A DNA stretch of 64,000 nt, taken from assembly GCA_046199005.1 (NCBI GenBank), contig CP176050.1:3224001-3288000 (forward strand), given 5' to 3'. The notes under the pieces were generated by a model. The model did not search any database and was not told the origin of the DNA. It was given only the letters and a program-made list of their open reading frames with translations. This document shows, in pieces, positions 33,684-43,600 of this stretch; the stretch's first letter is position 1, and each line of letters opens with the position of its first letter. Made by a program: the position numbers and the translations under genes. This DNA comes from Ascidiimonas sp046199005. Lineage in GTDB: Bacteria; Bacteroidota; Bacteroidia; Flavobacteriales; Flavobacteriaceae.

Positions 33684-34646
33684 TTAGAAGAATCTGGGGG
33701 AAACAATTTTTTCAAAGTTTTTAAACAACTCAAATCGAAGGAATACTTCAAAAGATCCATCGTTAAATTCTGTTCTTCCCAACTCAGTAGTTTCCCGGTC
33801 ATATGCTAAACCGAGTAATAGCTGATCTGAGATTTGAAAACCAACCAGTGCACTCAACGCCGCATCCCATCGGTAAGCAGCACCTAGTGTAAATTTATTA
33901 TTGATCAAGAAATTTGCAGAAACATCTACTTGCAGTGGAGCTCCTGAAACTGCTTTAGTTAATAAGGCTGGTTTAAATTTTAAATTATCATTCAGATCAA
34001 ATACATATCCAGCAATCAAATAATAATTTATACGTTCGCTCGCTATGTAAGATACGTTCCTCCCTTCTGAATTAAAGGTAGGTGACTCGTCAAAATGATC
34101 TGTTTGTAAAAAATTAGGTGCAGACAGTCCCAAATAAAATTTGCTGGTATGATAATATACGCCAGCTCCTATATTAGGAGAAAATTTATTATCGATATTG
34201 TTTTCTTGTCCGAGCTCTGTAGTAAACTGGCTCAATCGGGTAAAGTCAACATTTAACAGGTGACCACCGGCCTTTAGACCGAAGGATAATTTTCCTTTTT
34301 CTGAGGTTTGAACTGTATAGGAAAAAGCCACATCAAAATATGTTTCTTCATTTACTCCCTCTCCAATCCTATCATTCACTACCGAAAACCCAAGGCCCAC
34401 TTTACCTTTAGGCCCGATAGGTGAATGGATATTAAAAGTACCTGTTTCGGGAGCTCCATCGAGTCCTACCCACTGACTCCGATAAAGTCCGGCAATACTA
34501 AGCACACCTCGATTACCGGCATAGGCAGGATTAACACTTAATGTGTTATACATATATTGTGTGTATTGGGCATCTTGTTGACTCTGCATAAATTGAACAG
34601 AGAATAGCAACAAAACGATTAAAGCTACATAGTATTTTTTCATCAT
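33684..34646 (-). CDS. PorP/SprF family type IX secretion membrane protein
   Basis: This 320-residue protein has a signal peptide (about 1-22, ending M-Q-S) followed by Q-Q-D-A-Q-Y-T-Q-Y-M-Y-N and N-P-A-Y-A-G, the clear N-terminal hallmark of PorP/SprF. The rest is a beta-barrel-like series of strands. Family members are needed for secretion or surface attachment of a type B-sorted partner, as SprF is for the gliding adhesin SprB. The partner here is evidently the giant protein encoded 48 bases upstream. The OmpA-family gene follows closely. Either of the first two Met codons may be the start. Confidence 0.92.
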   Translation of the reverse strand: MMKKYYVALIVLLLFSVQFMQSQQDAQYTQYMYNTLSVNPAYAGNRGVLSIAGLYRSQWVGLDGAPETGTFNIHSPIGPKGKVGLGFSVVNDRIGEGVNEETYFDVAFSYTVQTSEKGKLSFGLKAGGHLLNVDFTRLSQFTTELGQENNIDNKFSPNIGAGVYYHTSKFYLGLSAPNFLQTDHFDESPTFNSEGRNVSYIASERINYYLIAGYVFDLNDNLKFKPALLTKAVSGAPLQVDVSANFLINNKFTLGAAYRWDAALSALVGFQISDQLLLGLAYDRETTELGRTEFNDGSFEVFLRFELFKNFEKIVSPRFF

Positions 34647-34694
34647 TTATAACTGTTTATAAAAGATGGAGGGTATTCGAGATACCCCCCGTAT

Positions 34695-37600
34695 CTATCT
34701 GTTAATATATATATAACCTGCTTTACTCCTAGTTTCACCGTCTGCAACATAATCTATTACATAGAAATAAGTGCCCACGGGTAGTAACTCATCCTCTCGA
34801 ACGGTAGATCTTCCATTTGATCTTCCATCAAAGAAATTGTTAGATGGATTATATCCTTTGGTTTCGAAAACCAATACGCCCCATCGGTTATAAATCCTTA
34901 CGGTATTATCAGGGAAGTTCTGGATGTTACCAATAACAAGAACATCATTGCTTCCGTCTCCATTAGGAGTGATCAGTTGATATACTGTTAGATCACCATC
35001 GCCTGTCGGATTATTAGGATCTAAATAATCAGGTGTGCCATCTCCGTCAGTATCAAAAGCATCATCAGGATTTCCGTCACCATTAGGATCAGGGTTCTCA
35101 TCAATAGTTTCAATTCCATCTCCATCATCATCCGTATCCAGATAGTCAGGAGTGCCATCGTTATCTGTGTCATCTGGGTCTCCTCCATCACCGGCAGGAT
35201 CCAGTTCAAAGATGGTATCTACTCCATCACCATCGTCATCAATATCTCTGTAGTCTACATCCTCTGTGCCATCAGTATCTCTATATTCATCTCTTGGAAC
35301 AGTTATCCCGTCGTTAGATACATGTCCATCTACATCGTCAAAAGCATCATCCAATCCGTCTCCATCTGAATCATCCCCTGTTAATACACTATCGGCAAAA
35401 CCATCCCCATTAGCATCATTACCTTCAATAATATCATTAACACCGTCATTATCACTATCCTCGTCTACATAATCTGGCATGCCTTCTCCATCTGTATTTA
35501 CGGGATCAATTCCGGTGTTTGAACCATCAGTATCGTAAGCATCGTCTAATCCGTCCCCATCTGAGTCAGTACCTAAAGGAAATATGTAACCGTTAGTGGT
35601 TTGAGCTTCTATATTATCGGGAATTCCATCATTATCACTATCGATGTCTAGGTAATCAGGAATTCCATCATTATCAAAATCACCGGTTCCTTCCAAAGCA
35701 TCTACAATACCATCATTATCATCATCGATATCTAACGAATCAGGAACTCCGTCACCGTCTGTATCTAGAAGTACAACCGTTGGATCATCAGGATCTCCAT
35801 CACCGTCTGGGTCAACATCAGTTGGATTATCAGGATCATCAGAATCATCGCTGACCGAACCTACAACAGAATCTGCAATTACCTGAGCTACGTTGGTAAA
35901 CTGCTCATTATCTATATCAGTCTGAGTAACTTGGTATTCTGCCGTAACTACTGAGGTTTCTCCGGGTGTCAGTGTAGCAATTGGAGTTCCTCCTGTGATT
36001 GTTGCCAAAGCATCTGTTACAACAATATTTGTCAAGGTAACGTTGCCTGTATTTTGTACCGTCAACTCGTAAGTTATTACATCTCCCACTCTGCTGAATC
36101 CTGATACAGTAGCGCGTTTTAACAAAGTAATATCAGCAGTTCTATTTATGTTAGTCACTGTTGGATCATCAGGGTTACCGTCACCATCGCTGTCGTTATC
36201 TGTAGCATCATCAGGATCGTCGGAAAGACTGGTCACTGGATTGTTATTAGGATCTTCCCCGGTGACCGTAGCAGTATTGCTAAAGCTACCTGCATCAATA
36301 TCAGCCTGGGTGATCGTATACGTCGCCGTGAAGGTAGTAGCATCACTTGCGCCTACTGCCAGACTCGCCAGAGGACCACCACTTACGGTTACCAATGGAT
36401 CGGTGACTGTGATATTCGTCACCGTTACATTTCCGGTATTGGTCACTGTAAATACATAGCTGATCGTATCGCCAGCATCGATCCTACCATCGCCGCCATC
36501 ATTTAAGGTATCTACCTTGGTGATGGTAAGCTCTGGAGATTGGGTGATCGTAGTCACTGTTGGATCATCCGGGTTGCCGTCACCATCGCTGTCGTTATCT
36601 GTAGCATCATCAGGATCGTCGGAAAGACTGGTCACTGGATTGTTATTAGGATCTTCCCCGGTGACCGTAGCAGTGTTGCTAAAGCTACCTGCATCAATAT
36701 CGGCCTGGGTGATCGTATACGTCGCCGTGAAGGTAGTAGCATCACTTGCGCCTACTGCCAGACTCGCCAGAGGACCACCACTTACGGTTACCAATGGATC
36801 GGTGACTGTGATATTCGTCACCGTTACATTTCCGGTATTGGTCACTGTAAATACATAGCTGATCGTATCGCCAGCATCGATCCTACCATCGCCGCCATCA
36901 TTTAAGGTATCTACCTTGGTGATGGTAAGCTCTGGAGATTGGGTGATCGTAGTCACTGTTGGATCATCCGGGTTGCCGTCACCATCGCTGTCGTTATCTG
37001 TAGCATCATCAGGATCGTCGGAAAGACTGGTCACTGGATTGTTATTAGGATCTTCCCCGGTGACCGTAGCAGTGTTGCTAAAGCTACCTGCATCAATATC
37101 GGCCTGGGTGATCGTATACGTCGCCGTGAAAGTAGTAGCATCACTTGCGCCTACTGCCAGACTCGCCAGAGGACCACCGCTTACTGTTACCAATGGATCG
37201 GTGACTGTGATATTCGTCACCGTTACGTTTCCGGTATTGGTCACTGTAAATACATAACTGATCGTATCGCCAGCATCGATCCTACCGTCGCCGCCATCAT
37301 TTAAGGTATCTACCTTGGTGATGGTAAGCTCTGGAGATTGGGTGATCGTAGTCACTGTTGGATCATCCGGGTTGCCGTCACCATCGCTGTCGTTATCTGT
37401 AGCATCATCAGGATCGTCGGAAAGACTGGTCACTGGATTGTTATTAGGATCTTCCCCGGTGACCGTAGCAGTGTTGCTAAAGCTACCTGCATCAATATCG
37501 GCCTGGGTGATCGTATACGTCGCCGTGAAGGTAGTAGCATCACTTGCGCCTACTGCCAGACTCGCCAGAGGACCACCACTTACGGTTACCAATGGATCGG

Positions 37601-40600
37601 TGACTGTGATATTCGTCACCGTTACATTTCCGGTATTGGTCACTGTAAATACATAGCTGATCGTATCGCCAGCATCGATCCTACCATCGCCGCCATCATT
37701 TAAGGTATCTACCTTGGTGATGGTAAGCTCTGGAGATTGGGTGATCGTAGTCACTGTTGGATCATCCGGGTTGCCGTCACCATCGCTGTCGTTATCTGTA
37801 GCATCATCAGGATCGTCGGAAAGACTGGTCACTGGATTGTTATTAGGATCTTCCCCGGTGACCGTAGCAGTATTGCTAAAGCTACCTGCATCAATATCAG
37901 CCTGGGTGATCGTATACGTCGCCGTGAAGGTAGTAGCATCACTTGCGCCTACTGCCAGACTCGCCAGAGGACCACCACTTACGGTTACCAATGGATCGGT
38001 GACTGTGATATTCGTCACCGTTACATTTCCGGTATTGGTCACTGTAAATACATAGCTGATCGTATCGCCAGCATCGATCCTACCATCGCCGCCATCATTT
38101 AAGGTATCTACCTTGGTGATGGTAAGCTCTGGAGATTGGGTGATCGTAGTCACTGTTGGATCATCCGGGTTGCCGTCACCATCGCTGTCGTTATCTGTAG
38201 CATCATCAGGATCGTCGGAAAGACTGGTCACTGGATTGTTATTAGGATCTTCCCCGGTGACCGTAGCAGTGTTGCTAAAGCTACCTGCATCAATATCGGC
38301 CTGGGTGATCGTATACGTCGCCGTGAAGGTAGTAGCATCACTTGCGCCTACTGCCAGACTCGCCAGAGGACCACCACTTACGGTTACCAATGGATCGGTG
38401 ACTGTGATATTCGTAACCGTTACATTTCCGGTATTGGTCACTGTAAATACATAGCTGATCGTATCGCCAGCATCGATCCTACCGTCGCCGCCATCATTTA
38501 AGGTGTCTACCTTGGTGATGGTAAGCTCTGGAGATTGAGTGATCGTAGTCACTGTTGGATCGTCCGGGTTGCCGTCACCATCGCTGTCGTTATCTGTAGC
38601 ATCATCCGGATCGTCGGAAAGACTGGTCACTGGATTGTTATTAGGATCTTCCCCGGTGACCGTAGCAGTATTGCTAAAGCTACCTGCATCAATATCGGCC
38701 TGGGTGATCGTATAAATTGCAGTAAATACTCCAATACTTACAGAACCAGGTGTTAAGGAAGCCAGAGGACCACCACTTACGGTTACCAATGGATCGGTGA
38801 CTGTGATATTCGTCACCGTTACGTTTCCGGTATTGGTCACTGTAAATACATAGCTGATCGTATCGCCAGCATCGATCCTACCATCGCCGCCATCATTTAT
38901 GGTATCTACCTTGGTGATGGTAAGCTCTGGAACCTGAGTAATCGTAGTCACTGTTGGATCATCTGGGTTGCCGTCACCGTCGCTGTCGTTATCTGTAGCA
39001 TCATCCGGATCGTCTGAAAGACTGGTCACTGGATTGTTATTAGGATCTTCCCCGGTGACCGTAGCGGTGTTGCTAAAGCTACCTGCATCAATATCAGCCT
39101 GGGTGATCGTATACGAAGCTGTAAAGGTGGTATTGTCGCTTGCTCCTACGGCCAAACTGGCCAAGGGACCTCCGGTTACTGTTACCAATGGATCAGTCAC
39201 TGTAATATTAGTTAGTGGCACATTTCCAGTGTTGGTAACCGTAAATACATAATTGATCGTATCCCCTAAGTTGACTACTCCATCTCCACCATCATCTATA
39301 GTATCAACTTTTGTAATAGTTATGCCAGGATTAATATCTTCTCTCCAGTTAGGTTCTCCACCAGGAGAATCTGTATCTGGGAATGGATTTGTTGCTGTCT
39401 GACCGTTGTTTGTTGGATTTAAAACGTCATCTGGAGTGGTATTATCATAATTGTCAAAATTATCATCAAGTCCATCACCATCAGCGTCAGCTCCCGCAGG
39501 ATCCGTATCAGCAACTCCATCATCATCTGTATCGTAAGCTTCTATGGTATCACTTTCGCCGTCACCGTCCGAATCAGTATCCAGGTAATCAGGCACCGTA
39601 TCGCTGTTTGTCAGTGTAGCATCTGTATTCTCGGGCGTGATTGGATTTGCATCATATACATCATCTACTCCATTACCATCTGTATCATTTCCTGAGGGTG
39701 CCAAATAACCTGCTGTACTTTGCCCTTCAATATTATCAACAATACCATCATTATCTGCGTCGATATCAAGATAATCAGGATTACTATCTGAGTCTGAATT
39801 AAGCGGAGTAAAGCTAACACCATTTCCGTCTACACCCCCATCTTCTGCTGCATCAGGAATACCATTAGATCCAACTGGGCCATCTGCTCTACCGTCATTA
39901 TCAGCGTCAGTAAGGCCCGCGCCACTTTCAACAATATCTAAAATTCCGTCATTATCACTATCGAGATCCAGACTATTCGCTATACCATCACCATCCGTAT
40001 CAATTGCAGGGCAATCCCAGTTAAAATCAGTAAACAAAATCGTTATCTGACTATTATCGGTATTCAAGGTTAGGTTTGAATAAGTAATAGTCACGGTATC
40101 AACCGGATCTAAGAATGTGAAATTTAAATCTCCGTCATCACTTACGGGAGCCGGTGGATTCGTTGGTATGAAAGAAAGTCCGTCAAAAATCCCCGGAGCC
40201 GTATTCTGAATAGCAGAACCATTATTAAAATTCAAGGTTACTGGATTTCCATTAATAGTTGCATTTGCAGTTACTCTTTCTCTGAAAAGAGGGTAGTCTG
40301 CTTCGTCTGAACTTGCATCAATATCAACCACACTAAACGTTAAGTTTGTAACTGGCTGAGAAAACTCAAAAGTATAGGTTATCTGTTCTCCATTATCAAG
40401 TTCGTTGATTCTTCCAATTACTTGCAAACCAGCCTTCCCATTAATATCTGATGCATATCTTGCAACAAAATTGTTTGTAATACCTGCAGTAATTGCACTT
40501 GTTGCAGTAAAGGTTACTCCGTTAATGGTGGTAGATGCCGCATTGGGATTACCAGGGGTCGGGTCTGCCTGAGGATTTCCTGTCCAGGTAGCCGTATCCC

Positions 40601-43600
40601 AGTCCAAAGTATTTCCGGGAGAACAATTGAGTTCCTGTGCATCCGTTATTCCATCGTTATCATCATCTAAATCTGCATTATCCGGAATGCCATCACCATC
40701 GGTATCCGGTGCTACTGTAATAAAGACTGTTGCCGTAGCACACACTTGAGGTGATACGGTTGTATTACACACTTGGTAATTTACTGTTACCGTAGTTCCT
40801 TCTTCGCCAGGTGCAGGAGTATACTGTAGTTCTCCTGTTGATGAATTCAAAATAACGGTTCCTGCGGCAGTACCTGTTCCTAAATCTGTCAATGAAATTC
40901 CGCCTCCGGCTATAAAATCGTCATTAACCAAAATGTTCACGGTTCCAGATTGTCCAATACCTACTAATAAAGCATCATTTTTAGCGGTAGGAGTTAAAGG
41001 GTTTGGATCAGTAGTATCAGGATTTCCATCATTGTCATCATCATCATCGCAAGTATCTGCATTTCCGTCATTATCTGTATCCGGATTTACGGTTGTCACA
41101 TCTGCGGTAGTTCCCGTGTAGCCGTCTGTTCCGGAGGTTACAACACCGTTTGCATCTACAGTGACCGGCGCACTTCCGAGAACACCATCATCATCGCCAT
41201 CGGTAAATCCTGCTTCAACAGTATCAAAACAACCATCACCATCGGCATCCACTTCCAGAAAATCAGGGATCCCATCAGGAGTATCTTCTGAATCGACCGT
41301 GGTATAATTTACATTACCACTATTTTCCTGCCCAGCATTCTGCACTGCATCAGGAATACCATCAGTGCCAACAGCACCATCTACCACTCCATTTGTATGA
41401 GGCTGACCGTGACCTGCTTCGACAGCATCGTAAATACCATCATTATCACTGTCCAGGTCAAGATGGTTAGGTACGCCATCACCGTCTGTGTCATAAACAT
41501 CGGGAATACCATCGTTATTACTATCTGTATAATCTGTAGTAGAGCCGTCTCCACCGTTTCCATTATCAACAGTATCAATATAGTTTGGTAGTCCATCACC
41601 ATCTTCATCCCCAAAAGGATCATTTCCTCCGGCGAACTCCTCACTATCCAGAATACCATCGTTATCATCGTCTAGATCAACATCATCTGGAACACCATCT
41701 GCATCTGCGTCATTTACATCTCTATAATCAACATCTCCTCCTGAACCGAGATCACTATCGGAATCAGGCAGTGTAGAAGGATTGAGTCCGTTTTGCGCTG
41801 CACCAGCATCTGTAATTCCATCAGGATTTGTATCAAATACATCGTCTATCCCATCGAAGTCACCATCTGTACCCGATAAGATCGTTGGACCAAAAGCCTC
41901 GTCCGTATCTGTAATACCATCATTATCACTATCATTATCAAGATAATCAGGAACCGTATCAGAATTCACCAATGCACCATCTGTATTGATCACTTCAGAA
42001 TTATCAAACCCATTCCCGTAGGCAGTATCAATTCCCGTGGCGGGATCAACGGTACCAGAACGCGGAATGTATCCTGTAGTTGTCTGTGCTTCAATATTAT
42101 CTGGAATACCATCATTATCTGAGTCTAAATCATACTGGTTGGGGATGTTATCTCCGTCGGCATCAAATTCCGGTTGTACATTACCATCGGTATTCCCGAT
42201 ACCAGGATCATTATCATTATCATCAATTACAGCTGGAATGCCGTCACCATCAACATCTGCCTGTGGATCCAGACCACCATTCTCAACAGTATCTAAAATA
42301 CCATCGTTATCATCGTCAAGATCAATAGCATCTTCTACACCGTCACCGTCCCAGTCTAAAGGATTAGGTTGTATTTCGCAACCAAAACCATCGTTTTGAC
42401 CCGAAGGATCGGCCTCAAACACTTGTGTAAATGTGATACTTCCCGTAGTATTATTTATTGCATCTACTACGTCTACAATGCGATAGATATTTCCGTTACC
42501 GTTACTGAAAGCATAAAAATTTCCATCTCTATCCTGCCATGCAGCTCCCCAGGAGCCACCTGGAGCACCTCCGGTACTTCCGGTTATAGAAAGAGATCTC
42601 GTTTGAGACTCACCGGTATCAAAATTAATTATGATAAGGTTTGAACCGCTAACACCCAGAATGAAATTACCCACCACTGCAAAATCGTTAGGCTCAGCGC
42701 CAATTGCAGGAACTATATCTAATTCAACAACGGGTACGGTAGTCGGATAAGAAGCTATGCTGGTAACATCAAATTTTACTATTTTATCATCATTTACAAA
42801 ACCAACAAATTGTTCTGCTGCAAAAGAAGTTTGATTAAAGCTCGTCGTATTTCCTGTAATGTTGATCTGTCCAACGAAATTAAATGAATTTGCAGGATCG
42901 TAAACTCGAATAGTATTACCGCCTGTTGAGGAGTATACAAAGTTTGTTACAGCGCTGTACGAAGAATTACTGGCTGAGCCATTACCAACTCCTTGCAAAG
43001 CACCTACCAGTACATATTCTGCTATAAACGGATTGTACCTAAAAACTTCCGCCTGACCATTGCCTGCGTTACCTCTAGTTTGGTATAACTGATTAATAGG
43101 TCCGCAAATGAGCCCCGAATTATTGAAATCATCTCTATAATCTACATCTCCGCCGGAAAGAAATACGTCTCCATCAATATCAGAAAAATTATCAGCTTGT
43201 GTATTATCATAGCTGCCGTTAGGATCTGAATAATCATCTGCTGGGTTATCGGTAGCGGCATCCAGTCCATTGGCACCTACATTATTGGTTAGAATAATAC
43301 CCGCTTCTGTGGTATCGTTTGATCCATCATTATCACTGTCCAAATCCAGGAAGTCAGGATTATCAAGACCATCGGTATTTACGGGGCTAATTCCTTCACC
43401 AGAACCCGGTGAACTTTCGTAAGAGTCATCAAGTCCATTACCATCAATATCCCCAGATGGTGCCAAATAACCAGTGGTTGTTTGTGCTTCTATATTGTCT
43501 GGAATACCATCGTTATCACTATCGAGATCTAAATGGTTTGGAATTCCATCAAGGTCTTCATCAAAAACATCGGGAACATTATCGCCGTTACTATCTGTAT

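Noticed and set aside
36148..39252. Repeated plus-strand ORFs of 113 and 121 codons
   Set aside because: They recur every 399 bases only because the coding repeats on the minus strand do. Their residue composition is that of an antisense reading, and they lack promoters.
36140..39330. CRISPR array
   Set aside because: The repeats are 399 bases, coding and without spacers.
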